DNA of 64,000 nucleotides from Oceanisphaera psychrotolerans (GCF_001870485.1 NZ_MDKE01000011.1:62001-126000); one strand, 5' to 3'. Positions 24,136-33,210 are shown, counted from the stretch's first letter. The notes: generated by a model not told the origin, from the letters alone. Numbers and translations are program-made.

Positions 24136-25059
24136 ATGAGCTCAAGCACCCTAGTACAGCGCATCGTCGCCACCCTGAAACAGAGAATCCTGCTCGGCGA
24201 GCTGGGCATCGGCAGCCACCTCAGCGGACAAAAGGTGGCCGATGACTTCAAGGTATCTCGCTCCCCCGCCCGCGAGGCATTGATGGTACTGGCCGATCAG
24301 GGCTACCTGGAACAGTTGCCCAACCGGGGCTTTTTCGTCATCGATCCTCCCGCCGAACCTCAGGAAGACAGAGACAGGGTCATCTCCCTCGAAGAACCGG
24401 AGGAGTACTACCGACTGGCGGAAGACTGGCTCAATGACGCCATTCCCGAAGAGGTCACCGAGCAGTTCTTGCGGCAGCGCTACAACCTGACCAAGGTGCA
24501 GGTAATCGACATCCTGAACCTGGCGTCTCGGGTCGGCTGGGCAGAACAGAAGCCCGGGTATGGCTGGCGCTTCCTGAACGTCGCCAAAACGCCGGAAACC
24601 CTTGAGCAGATCTACAAGGTACGCTCATTGATCGAGCCCGGCGCCCTGCTGGAGCAGAGCTACCAGCACGATCTGGAAAAGTTACGAAAATTAAAGAAGG
24701 ACCAGCAGGAACTGCTCGATGGCGGCATCGAAACTCTGCCCGCCGACGTGCTGCTGAAGACGGGGGTGCACTTTCACGAGGAGTTCATCAAGTTGTCCGG
24801 CAATCCCATCTATCACATGATTCTGGTGCAGCTCAACAAGATGCGCCGGCTGCTGGAATACCGGGCCATGGTCAACCGCCAGCGGATGTACCGGCAGTGC
24901 GAAGAGCACATACAGATGATCACTTTGGTGGAACAGGGTGACAACCTGGAAGCGGCCCACCTGATGCGCCGCCACCTTAGCGGCTCCTTTGCCGAAAAAT
25001 CGCCGATCCTGCAACTGCGCGAAGAATATCTGGCGGAAATCGCCGAAAAGGGAAAATAA
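24136..25059 (+). CDS. GntR-family regulator with an extra domain before FCD
   Basis: 307 residues, longer than the usual 220-250 of FCD-type GntR proteins. The winged helix spans residues 1-75 (VADDFKVSRSPAREALMVLADQGYLEQLPNRGFFV). Residues about 90-155 form an inserted segment with a second helix-turn-helix-like pattern and wing (NLTKVQVIDILNLASRVGWA, then PGYGWRFLNV). The FCD effector domain follows (about 156-300), with its metal-site histidines near HFHEEFIKLSG and RRHLSG. It lies 272 bases after otnI, in the same direction, and is the only regulator in the 12-25 kb cluster, so it probably controls the divergent operons and perhaps tctCBA. Confidence 0.88.
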   Translation: MSSSTLVQRIVATLKQRILLGELGIGSHLSGQKVADDFKVSRSPAREALMVLADQGYLEQLPNRGFFVIDPPAEPQEDRDRVISLEEPEEYYRLAEDWLNDAIPEEVTEQFLRQRYNLTKVQVIDILNLASRVGWAEQKPGYGWRFLNVAKTPETLEQIYKVRSLIEPGALLEQSYQHDLEKLRKLKKDQQELLDGGIETLPADVLLKTGVHFHEEFIKLSGNPIYHMILVQLNKMRRLLEYRAMVNRQRMYRQCEEHIQMITLVEQGDNLEAAHLMRRHLSGSFAEKSPILQLREEYLAEIAEKGK

Positions 25060-25066
25060 CGCTCAA

Positions 25067-25100
25067 CGCGACCCGATGACACCGGCGTCATCGGGTCGCG
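25067..25100 (+). terminator. hairpin after the GntR gene
   Basis: A perfect 14-bp stem (25067-25080 with 25087-25100) and 6-base loop lie directly after the GntR stop. There is no T-tract. Confidence 0.6.
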
Positions 25101-25340
25101 GCATGCTCACTTGCCAGCAACGCCCCCCTACAAACCACCGGCCAATATTGTGGTTAGTATCATAACAACCGAAAATTGAACTTATTTACACAAAAATACC
25201 CCCCCTGATTGCACTTAATAAATACAGAAGTGCTAAATACCGTTACCACATACCTCTACATGTAACCATTGAAGGGTGACGGTCATCAACGTGGCCATTC
25301 ATCGCTTGCGCGCCACAATCATACCAATCTGCATAAAGAA
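25101..25340. other. AT-rich spacer with TGCACTT inverted motif
   Basis: There is no gene. The notable content is TGCACTT at 25210-25216 and AAGTGC at 25228-25233, an inverted pair like the palindrome before tctC. It is not close to a gene start, so its role is unclear. Confidence 0.35.
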
Positions 25341-25486
25341 CAAAGAGCACTGCTCAGCCGACCATCCGCACCACAAATGGTGCGGAAGAGCCCCCAAGGA
25401 TGGGTTCACGGCGAATCGGCAGAGCAGACCCTTGGTCCGAGAGGGCATGACCGTCAAACAGATCGAATGTTTAATGCGATGGGTAT
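25341..25486 (+). repeat. palindromic interspersed element, copy C
   Basis: Same family as copies A, B and D. It has a GCCGACCATCCGCACCAC arm and an internal hairpin, the conserved GGATGGGTTCACGGCG block, and an outer end near CAGACCC. A further 45-50 bp after the palindrome also match copy A (reading frame MTVKQIECLMRWV here, MAVKKIEYLMRWV in A). Confidence 0.75.
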
Positions 25487-25576
25487 CAAAGACGGAATCG
25501 ATGTCGGATTCGAGCCCATACAGATCCGTATCGTCAGGAGCATGGGCTACCCCCAGCTTGCTCCGGAATAAGCCAT

Positions 25577-25602
25577 AAAAAAGGCGGGCCTCCAGGCCCG
25601 CC
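25577..25602 (-). terminator. rho-independent terminator of gabDT
   Basis: GGCGGGCC and GGCCCGCC (25583-25590, 25595-25602) form an 8-bp stem with a 4-base loop, followed on the minus strand by six T residues. It lies 31 bases past the gabT stop. Confidence 0.9.
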
Positions 25603-25632
25603 AAATATTGATGACATCGACGCTTCAGTAGC

Positions 25633-26913
25633 TTAAATCAAATCTGCCAGTACTTGCTCCAGCAGATCCAGGCCTTCACCAACCACTTCCAGCGGCGAGG
25701 TCAGGGGCGGCAGGAAGCGGATCACGTTGCCACGTACCCCACAAGACAACAGGATCACTCCCTTCTCGATCCCCTTGGCCACCACCGCCTTGGTCAGCTC
25801 GGCATTGGGTTGATCCACATCCCCATTGTGGACCAGCTCCATCGCCACCATGGCGCCCAGGTTGCGCACCTGGCCGATATGGTGAGGATACTTGGCCTGC
25901 AGCTCGCTCAGGCGCTTGTTCATCAGTTCACCGATGGCCAGCGCCTTGTCGCACAGCTGCTCTTCCTCGATGATGTTCAGTACTTCCAGACCGGCGGCAC
26001 AGGCCAGCGGGAAGGCGGCGTAGGTACCGCCCAGGCCACCCGGGTTGGCGGCGTCCATGATGTCGGCCTTGCCCACCACCGCAGACAGCGGGAAGCCACC
26101 GGCGATGCCTTTGGCCATGGTCATCAGATCCGGCTCAATGCCGGCGTATTCGGTGGCAAACAGCTTGCCGGTACGGGCGAAACCGGTCTGGATTTCGTCA
26201 CAGATCAGGACGATGCCGTGCTGGTCACAGATGGCACGCAGCTGCTGCATGAAGGCCGGCGGTGCCTGATAAAAACCACCCTCACCCTGTACCGGCTCGA
26301 TGATCAGCGCCGCGACCCGGCCCGGTTCGATATCGCAATGGAACAGCTCGTCCAGCGCCTTCAGTGACTGCTCGGCGGTCACACCGTGATACTCGTTCGG
26401 GAAAGGCAGGTGATAGATTTCGCTCGGGAAAGGACCGAAACCGGCCTTGTAGGGCGCTACCTTGCCGGTCAGGCCCATGGCCATGTTGGTACGACCGTGG
26501 AAACCGCCGTTGAAGGCGATGACGCCGCTGCGCTTGGTGTGGGCGCGGGCAATCTTGACCGCGTTTTCCACCGCTTCGGCACCGGTGGTTACGAACATGG
26601 CTTTCTTGCGGGTATCACCCGGCGCCAGCTCGACCAGTTTCTCGGCCAGGGCCACGATGCTCTCGTAAGGCGTCACCATGGCGCAGGTGTGGCTGAAGCG
26701 GCTCAGCTGCTCGGCCACGGCGGCCTGAATGCGCGGATGGCTGTGGCCGGTGTTGACCACGGCGATACCGGCGGCGAAGTCGATGAAACGGCGGCCTTCC
26801 ACGTCCCAGATTTCACTGTTCTTGGCATGATCGACATAAACGGCGGCCATGTTGCCCATGCCGCGGGCGAAGACGGCATCTTTACGTTGTTGCAGTTCCT
26901 GATTCTTGCTCAT
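25633..26913 (-). CDS. gabT: 4-aminobutyrate aminotransferase
   Basis: A 426-residue PLP-dependent class III aminotransferase, the normal GabT length. Motifs include TTGAEAVENAVKIAR, GGFHGRTNMAMGLTGK, VQGEGGFYQAP, CDEIQTGFARTG, and the PLP lysine in TMAKGIAGGFPLSAV. It converts 4-aminobutyrate and 2-oxoglutarate to succinate semialdehyde and glutamate; 5-aminovalerate may also be accepted. It follows gabD by 24 bases in one operon, with an AGGAGACAAG ribosome site. The operon ends in a clear terminator. Confidence 0.93.
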   Translation of the reverse strand: MSKNQELQQRKDAVFARGMGNMAAVYVDHAKNSEIWDVEGRRFIDFAAGIAVVNTGHSHPRIQAAVAEQLSRFSHTCAMVTPYESIVALAEKLVELAPGDTRKKAMFVTTGAEAVENAVKIARAHTKRSGVIAFNGGFHGRTNMAMGLTGKVAPYKAGFGPFPSEIYHLPFPNEYHGVTAEQSLKALDELFHCDIEPGRVAALIIEPVQGEGGFYQAPPAFMQQLRAICDQHGIVLICDEIQTGFARTGKLFATEYAGIEPDLMTMAKGIAGGFPLSAVVGKADIMDAANPGGLGGTYAAFPLACAAGLEVLNIIEEEQLCDKALAIGELMNKRLSELQAKYPHHIGQVRNLGAMVAMELVHNGDVDQPNAELTKAVVAKGIEKGVILLSCGVRGNVIRFLPPLTSPLEVVGEGLDLLEQVLADLI

Positions 26914-26937
26914 TGTCTTGTCTCCTGAAAAACTTGC

Positions 26938-28401
26938 TCAGCGGATGCCGCCCATGCACAGATATTTGGTTTCCATGTAATCTTCCAGCCCCTGAGAGGA
27001 GCCTTCCCGGCCCAGGCCGGATTCCTTTACGCCACCGAAGGGGGCAATTTCGTTGGACAGAATGCCCTCGTTGATGCCAACCATGCCGTATTCCAGTGCC
27101 TCGGCCACTTTCCAGATGCGGCTGTGGCTCTCGGTAAAGAAATAGGCGGCCAGACCATAGGGCGTGTCGTTGGCGATAGCGATGGCTTCGGCGTCATCCT
27201 TGAAACGAATGACCGGCGCCACCGGGCCGAAAATTTCCTGCCGGGCAATCTCCATCTGCTGGGTCACACCGGTCAGAATGGTCGGGGCAAAGAACAGCTC
27301 GCCCGCCGGGTGACGCTGGCCACCGGTGACCAGGCTGGCGCCCTCGCTCTGGGCCTTGTCCACCATGCCGGCAATCTTGTCGATGGCCGCCTGGTTGATC
27401 ACCGGGCCCAGGGTGGAACTGTCATCCAGACCGTTGCCGACCACCAGCTGTTCGACCGCTTGCTTGAAACGGGCGACGAAGGCATCGTGAATACCGTCCT
27501 GCACCAGAATGCGGTTGGCGCACACGCAGGTCTGGCCCGCATTGCGGAACTTGGAGATCACGGCGCCGGCCACGGCGGCATCCAGATCCGCATCGTCGAA
27601 CACGATGAAGGGCGCGTTGCCGCCCAGCTCCAGGCTGAGCTTCTTCACGGTGTCGGCACTCTGACCATAGAGCAGCTTGCCAACCCGGGTAGAGCCGGTG
27701 AACGACAGCTTGCGTACCCGGCTGTCGTCGGTCAGCACCTTGCCCACGGCGGCGGCCTGGCTGGAGGTGATCATGTTGATCACGCCGGCGGGAATACCGG
27801 CCTGCTCGGCCAGCGCCATCAGCGCCAGGGCGGAAAACGGCGTTTCTTCCGACGGCTTGAGCACCACGGTGCAACCGGCAGCCAGCGCCGGGGCAACCTT
27901 GCGGGTGATCATCGCATTGGGGAAGTTCCAGGGGGTAATGGCCGCCACCACGCCGATGGGCTGCTGAATGCTCAGCGCCCGCTTGTCGGCGGTGGGGGCG
28001 GCAAACACCTTGCCGTAGGCCCGTTTGCCTTCTTCGGCATACCATTCGACATAGGAGGCACCGTACAGCACCTCACCACGGGTTTCGAACAGCGGCTTGC
28101 CCTGTTCCAGGGTCATCAGCCGGGCCAGATCTTCCTTGTGCTCGATGATAAGATCAAACCAGCAGCGCAGCAGACGGGCCCGCTCCTTGGGTGCCACGGC
28201 AGACCAGTTGGCCAGGGCCTTGCTGGCCGCATCGATGGCAGCCCGGGTTTCGTTAATGCCCATGTCGGGCACCTGGCCCAGTTGCTCGCCGGTCGCCGGG
28301 TTATAAACGGCAATGGTGGCGCCGCTGTCGGCCTGACACCATTCACCGGCAATATGACCGGCATCCTTCACCAGCTTGCTGTTGACTGAATTCATGCTCA
28401 T
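26938..28401 (-). CDS. gabD: succinate-semialdehyde dehydrogenase
   Basis: A 487-residue NAD(P)-dependent aldehyde dehydrogenase matching GabD: ITPWNFPNAMITRKVAPALA, FTGSTRVGKLL, LELGGNAPFIVFDDAD with the general-base Glu, and NAGQTCVCANR with the catalytic Cys. It oxidises succinate semialdehyde to succinate, the step after GabT. First gene of gabD-gabT. ATGs at 28401 and 28395 are both possible starts. A LysR-type regulator is divergent 233 bases away. Confidence 0.93.
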   Translation of the reverse strand: MSMNSVNSKLVKDAGHIAGEWCQADSGATIAVYNPATGEQLGQVPDMGINETRAAIDAASKALANWSAVAPKERARLLRCWFDLIIEHKEDLARLMTLEQGKPLFETRGEVLYGASYVEWYAEEGKRAYGKVFAAPTADKRALSIQQPIGVVAAITPWNFPNAMITRKVAPALAAGCTVVLKPSEETPFSALALMALAEQAGIPAGVINMITSSQAAAVGKVLTDDSRVRKLSFTGSTRVGKLLYGQSADTVKKLSLELGGNAPFIVFDDADLDAAVAGAVISKFRNAGQTCVCANRILVQDGIHDAFVARFKQAVEQLVVGNGLDDSSTLGPVINQAAIDKIAGMVDKAQSEGASLVTGGQRHPAGELFFAPTILTGVTQQMEIARQEIFGPVAPVIRFKDDAEAIAIANDTPYGLAAYFFTESHSRIWKVAEALEYGMVGINEGILSNEIAPFGGVKESGLGREGSSQGLEDYMETKYLCMGGIR

Positions 28402-28634
28402 AAGAAACTGTGCCTCTCGAAACTGTGCTCGGTGTTGATTCCATGCAGGCCCCTGAAGATGGGCCGACCACCGGCCACTGGACCGGCACCGCCATCACCA
28501 AAACCGCCTGAACACGCCGGTTATCGTGACGGCCCCTGCGCCGGCATTGGCCATATTTTGATTGCATGGTAGCCTTGCGTTTAAAGTCGCATAAATGATC
28601 ACGTATCAACATTCACATTGAAGAGTTTCAAACT

Positions 28635-29567
28635 ATGAGTCAGGCAAGCCGCCCCGTACTGGGCCAAATCGGTGATTATGAAATACGTCTGCTGAAGCTG
28701 TTCAAGACGGTCGTCGAATGCGGCGGCTTTTCGGCGGCCGAAACCGAACTCAACATCAGTCGCTCCACTATCAGTGTGCACATGGCCAACCTGGAAAACC
28801 GGCTCAAGCTCAAGCTCTGCCGCCGGGGGCGTTCGGGCTTTTCCCTCACCGACGACGGCATGGTGATCTACGAGTCTGCCAAGCGACTGTTTTCCCGGCT
28901 GGAAGAGTTTCGCTACACCGTCAACGAGCTGCACGAGCAACTCACCGGCGAGCTGAAAATCGTCTCCAGCGACAACATCTGGCTGGAAGACGAATTTCCC
29001 ATGACCGATGTGTTCGCGGCACTGGGCAAACAGGCACCCGACGTCAATGTCAGCGTGGATGTCGCTCACATGGGTGAAATAGAACGACGGGTGCTGAATG
29101 AAGATGCGGATATCGGCTTTATTCACTACCACCGGGATCTGGAAGGGCTGGAGTACCATCACCTTTACAAGGTGCGTTGCTTTTTATACTGCAGCGATCG
29201 TCACCCGCTGTTTACCCTTGAAGACGACCAGGAAATAGAACGACGACTGGGAGAAAGCAAGCTGATCCATCCCGGTATCTACACCAATCCCGAGTCCAGT
29301 GCCCAGCTGGCCGACATGCGCCTGGCGGGCCGGGCCTATCATTACGAGCCCAGGGCGGCCTTGATCCTGTCCGGCCAGTACATCGGCTTTCTGCCGGAAA
29401 GCGTCGCCCGCCGCTGGGTCGAGAGTGGTCGGCTCAAGGCCCTGCTGCCAGAACAGAAGAATCATGATCTCGGTATTTCCGCCATCACTCGCCTGCACGG
29501 CCGCCAGAGCCGATTGAAATCGCTGTTTCTGCAGCTACTGCTCGACCACCTGAAGGTCGAGCCCTGA
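28635..29567 (+). CDS. LysR-family regulator divergent from gabDT
   Basis: 310 residues. The N-terminal winged helix-turn-helix (about residues 15-75) has VVECGGFSAAETELNISRSTISVHMANLE and KLCRRGRSGFSLTDDG. The LysR effector domain follows (about 100-300). Its position divergent from gabD suggests that it activates gabDT in response to a GABA-pathway intermediate. It could also control the TRAP transporter genes that follow in the same direction 274 bases later. Confidence 0.88.
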   Translation: MSQASRPVLGQIGDYEIRLLKLFKTVVECGGFSAAETELNISRSTISVHMANLENRLKLKLCRRGRSGFSLTDDGMVIYESAKRLFSRLEEFRYTVNELHEQLTGELKIVSSDNIWLEDEFPMTDVFAALGKQAPDVNVSVDVAHMGEIERRVLNEDADIGFIHYHRDLEGLEYHHLYKVRCFLYCSDRHPLFTLEDDQEIERRLGESKLIHPGIYTNPESSAQLADMRLAGRAYHYEPRAALILSGQYIGFLPESVARRWVESGRLKALLPEQKNHDLGISAITRLHGRQSRLKSLFLQLLLDHLKVEP

Positions 29568-29841
29568 AGCCGGCCCCCAACTAGTTCTGCCGCGTGACTC
29601 GCCTCAGATGACAGCAAACCAATCTGCTTCATTTACGCACCATAATGGTGCTTACTGCTGCTCATCGCGTACTTTACCGTGGTTTGTTTGACTGGGCTCA
29701 AACCAAACATGAATGATTATGTATTTAACCCCTTTTGAGGCTGGCGCAGACTTACGCCACCCAAGAGGGTAACCGACACAAAATACCGACTTTGAGCCCG
29801 ACTCAAGGCAGATGGAATGTGACAACACAAGGGACTACAAC

Positions 29842-30849
29842 ATGACTCGTATCTGGAGCTCCGCTCGTACCAAAATCGCCGCCTCCCTGATTGCCGTTGC
29901 CGGCATGGGCGCCACCATGGAAGCCATGGCCGCCGATGTGACCTGGCGCTTTACCAATCTCTACTCCCGCGGCACCGCCTTCGGTGATGTCTATCAGTCC
30001 TTTGCCGACAAGATAGAAGCCGACTCCAACGGCCGCATGAAAATCAACATGCTCTACGCCGGTGAAGGTGTCGATACCAACGGTATCATCGGCGCCACCA
30101 AGTCCGGTCTACTCGACATGGCCGCCCCCTTCCAGCCCATGCACGCCGGTGAAATTCCCTTTGGCGTGGTTGAAGTCGGCCTGCCCGGCACCAGCGGCAC
30201 CCTGGAAGAACTGAATGCCCAGTTCTATGAAAAAGGCTGGTCCGAAGTACTGACCGAAGCCTATGACCGCCACGGCCTGGTGTGGCTGGATCCCTACTTC
30301 CAGCCTGGCGTCTACGTCATCACCAAGACCAAAATCGAGTCCATCGAAGACTTCAAGGGCCTGAAAATTCGCGCTCCGGGTGCCTACGGCCGCTTCTTCC
30401 GCGAGCTGGGCGCCTCTCCGGTCAACCTGGCCTGGGGCGAAGTCTATACCAGCCTGGCGACCGGCGTGATCGACGGTACCATCGGCTCCAACCTGATCGA
30501 CCACCGCGACGGCAACTTCGCCGAAGTGGCCAAGTTCATGTACCCGCTGCCGGTATCCAGCGCCCAGGCCCTGCCCGTGCTGGTGAACAAGAACGCCTGG
30601 AACAAGCTGCCGGATGACCTGAAGCAGATCGTGCGTGATGCCGCCAAGTGGCACGCCAAGGAACAGGCAGAGAAATCCGCCCTGTGGGAACAGGAAGCCG
30701 TAGCCGACATGGAAAAAATCGGCATGGTCTGGAGCCCCGAGGCGTCCGACGCCGACAAGGCCCAGTGGCAGCAGGCGGCCGAAGCCGTGTGGGCCCACTA
30801 CGGCAAAACCGACAAATACAGCTCTCGTCTCGTAGAACTGATGAAGTAA
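29842..30849 (+). CDS. TRAP transporter solute-binding protein, DctP family
   Basis: 335 residues with a signal peptide (SLIAVAGMGATMEAMAA, cleavage near AMAADV) and the DctP fold. The TRAP-characteristic segment FKGLKIRAPGAYGRFFRELG carries the arginine that usually salt-bridges a substrate carboxylate, and the NLAWGEVYTSLATGVIDG motif follows. It delivers ligand to the DctQM pair encoded next. The ATG at 29842 has AAGGGA upstream; an in-frame start at 29812 is less likely. The ligand is unknown; proximity to gab genes hints at an amino or short carboxylic acid. Confidence 0.9.
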   Translation: MTRIWSSARTKIAASLIAVAGMGATMEAMAADVTWRFTNLYSRGTAFGDVYQSFADKIEADSNGRMKINMLYAGEGVDTNGIIGATKSGLLDMAAPFQPMHAGEIPFGVVEVGLPGTSGTLEELNAQFYEKGWSEVLTEAYDRHGLVWLDPYFQPGVYVITKTKIESIEDFKGLKIRAPGAYGRFFRELGASPVNLAWGEVYTSLATGVIDGTIGSNLIDHRDGNFAEVAKFMYPLPVSSAQALPVLVNKNAWNKLPDDLKQIVRDAAKWHAKEQAEKSALWEQEAVADMEKIGMVWSPEASDADKAQWQQAAEAVWAHYGKTDKYSSRLVELMK

Positions 30850-30866
30850 CCCCTTTCCGATGATAT

Positions 30867-30886
30867 AGCCCCGCTACGGCGGGGCT
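30867..30886 (+). terminator. intercistronic hairpin between dctP and dctQ
   Basis: AGCCCCGC and GCGGGGCT form an 8-bp stem closed by a C(TACG)G loop, which as RNA is an extra-stable UNCG tetraloop. A short T-run follows. It probably lowers membrane-subunit expression or protects the abundant dctP message. Confidence 0.7.
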
Positions 30887-30911
30887 GCTGTTTTCATGCC
30901 ATGGATGCATA

Positions 30912-31442
30912 ATGAAAAAACTACTTTGTTTATGGTGCAAAGGGACTGGACTGCTGGTTTCGACCGTCGGTAATACCATCGCCCTGGCCCTTCCCCTGCT
31001 GGCGGCAACCCTTGCCTTTGAAGTGTTTTCCCGTTACGTACTCAACAGCCCGACCATGTGGGCCTACGACGTATCTTTGTTTCTGTTCGGTTATATCGGC
31101 GCCCTGTGCGGTGCCAGTGGCCAGCTGAAAAAAGCGCATATCAACGTCGATATCCTCTACCTGTCGGTATCCCAGCGCACCAAGAACATCTTCGATCTGG
31201 TGTCCAATACCCTGGGCGGATTCTTTTTAATCATAGTGGCGAGTAAAAGCTGGGAAAAGGCGCTGGAAGCCATCGATTTCGGTTATACCCGCCAGTCCGA
31301 ATGGGGCCCCTCCATCGGCCATTTCTGGGTGATGGTTACCGCCGCCGCCCTGCTGTTTTTACTGCAATTGTCCAGTGACATGCTGAAAGACATCTGGCAA
31401 TTGATCACCGGTGAGCCCCTGCTGTCTGAGGACGAAGAATAA
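30912..31442 (+). CDS. TRAP transporter small permease, DctQ family
   Basis: A 176-residue membrane protein with four hydrophobic helices and the DctQ pattern (EVFSRYVLNSPTMWAYDVSLFLFGY, then GQLKKAHINVDIL). It bridges the binding protein to the DctM channel. Its TAA overlaps the dctM ATG by one base. No strong Shine-Dalgarno precedes the start at 30912. Confidence 0.88.
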   Translation: MKKLLCLWCKGTGLLVSTVGNTIALALPLLAATLAFEVFSRYVLNSPTMWAYDVSLFLFGYIGALCGASGQLKKAHINVDILYLSVSQRTKNIFDLVSNTLGGFFLIIVASKSWEKALEAIDFGYTRQSEWGPSIGHFWVMVTAAALLFLLQLSSDMLKDIWQLITGEPLLSEDEE

Positions 31443-32757
31443 TGAGTATCGAGTTATTGACCGGCCTGCTGTTGCTGGGCGTACTGATTTCCTTTGCGCT
31501 GGGTGCCCAGGTGGGCCTGGCGCTGGGTGGCGTGGCCATGCTGATTGGCTATGCCACCTGGGGCGAAGGTATTTTCAACATAGTGCCGACGACCATAGAG
31601 AGCACCCTGTTCAGCTTCGTGCTGCTGGCGATCCCGCTCTATATCTACATGGGCCAGCTGCTGACCCGCTCCGGCATCGGCGATGCCATGTTCAAGGCCA
31701 GCCAGCTGGTGATCGGCCGCATTCGCGGCTCGCTGGCCATCAGTGTCATCGGCGTTTGCTCCATGATCGGCGCCATGGTCGGCATTATCGGCGCCGGCAT
31801 CATGACCTCCGGCAGCATCGCCCTGCGCCCGATGCTGGAACGCGGCTACGACAAGAAGCTGGCGCTCGGTGTCATCATGGCCGGCGGTGGCCTGGGCATC
31901 CTGATCCCGCCCAGCATCCCGATGATACTGTTCAGCTCCACCACCCAGACCTCGGTTGGCAAGATGTTCGTTGCCGCCCTGGTGCCGGCGCTGATCTCCA
32001 TCACCGTGATGGTGCTCTATGTGGTGATTTCCTGCAAACTGAACCCCAGCCGGGCGCCGTGGGCCATGCGCTGGACGTGCCCAAAAATGCCCGCGAGCGC
32101 TTCATTACCCTGCGCGACGGCTTCATGGCGCTGGGCCTGATCGTGCTGGTACTCGGCAGCATCATCACCGGTATTGCCACCCCCACCGAATCAGGGGCCA
32201 TCGGCGTGGTCGGCGCCCTGTTGCTGGCCATCATGTACAAACGCTTCAAGCTCAAGATGATGAAGCGCTCCGGTATCGAAACCGCTCTGCTGGTCAGCGT
32301 GGCCATCTGGATAGTGCTCGGCGCCTCGGTGTTCAGCAACTTTCATCTGCTGATGGGGGTGCAGGGCATGGTGGCCGATTTTGCCGCCGGCCTGGATCTG
32401 CCGCCCATCATGATCATCCTGATGATGCAGGTGATCATGCTGCTGCTCGGCTTTATCATCGATGAAATGATCATCGTGCTGATCTGTGCGCCGCTGTTCA
32501 CGCCTATCGCCATCGGCCTGGGCTACGATCCCATCTGGTTCGGTATCCTGATGATCCTGAACATCGAGATCGCGGTGCAGACCCCACCCTACGGCTTCGC
32601 CCTGTTCTATCTCAAGGGCATTGCCCCTCCCGGGGTGACCATGATGGATATCTACAAGTCGGTCTTGCCCTTCGTCATGCTCAAGCTGGGCGTACTGGTG
32701 CTCTGCATGCTGGTGCCGGAACTCGTCACCTGGCTGCCTAACAAACTGATGGGATAA
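31442..32757 (+). pseudogene. TRAP transporter large permease, DctM family, with one single-base deletion
   Basis: The first 203 codons read as a normal DctM N-terminus (MIGAMVGIIGAGIMTSGS, GGLGILIPPSIPM). Between about 32051 and 32060, in a CGGGCGCC context, one base is missing. The remainder continues in the next frame (DVPKNARERFITLRDGFM to the stop at 32757) with all expected helices, including ALFYLKGIAPPGVTMMDIY. Adding one base gives 438 residues, a normal DctM length. Either a recent frameshift or a sequencing error; the flanking genes are intact. If real, the importer would be non-functional. Confidence 0.85.
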
Positions 32758-32764
32758 CGCACTT

Positions 32765-33187
32765 ATGTTCAAGCAAATACTGTTACCGCTGGATTTCGAG
32801 CATCAGGAGCTCTACCCACAGGTAGTGGCGTCGGCCCTGAAACTGTGTCACCCGCAGGGACAGATTCACCTGTTGTACGTCAATTCGGCCCGCGTCCACC
32901 ATGCCGCCGCGCCACTGTATTCCAGTGAGCTGATCGGCAACCTGGACAAGGTGGTCGAACAGCAGCTCGGCGACTTCATGCAGGCCCATATTCCGGCGCA
33001 GCATCAGGGACGAATCAAAATCAAGCACGGGGTGGTGTACGACACCATCCTCGCCCAGGCCAGAAAGCATGACATCGAGCTTATCGTGATGCCGGCTTCG
33101 CGCCCGGGTGCCAAGACCTATCTGCTTGGTTCCAATGCCTCCAAGGTGGTCCGTCACGCCGACTGTGCCGTGCTGGTGATCCGCTAG
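32765..33187 (+). CDS. universal stress protein (UspA family) of a TRAP operon
   Basis: A 140-residue UspA-domain protein beginning FKQILLPLDFEHQ. The C-terminal nucleotide-binding motif is recognisable in VMPASRPGAKTYLLGSNASKVVRHADCAVLVIR (the G-2x-G-9x-S/N pattern is partly kept, GSNASKVV). It starts 7 bases after dctM. The arrangement DctP-Q-M-Usp mirrors the teaABCD ectoine TRAP operon, where the ATP-binding TeaD dampens transport, so a regulatory role is likely here by analogy. Confidence 0.85.
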   Translation: MFKQILLPLDFEHQELYPQVVASALKLCHPQGQIHLLYVNSARVHHAAAPLYSSELIGNLDKVVEQQLGDFMQAHIPAQHQGRIKIKHGVVYDTILAQARKHDIELIVMPASRPGAKTYLLGSNASKVVRHADCAVLVIR

Positions 33188-33192
33188 CGCCG

Positions 33193-33210
33193 GCCCGGCC
33201 AGAGCCGGGC
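33193..33210 (+). terminator. hairpin after the Usp gene
   Basis: GCCCGGC and GCCGGGC pair around a 4-base loop five bases after the stop. No T-tract follows. Confidence 0.45.
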
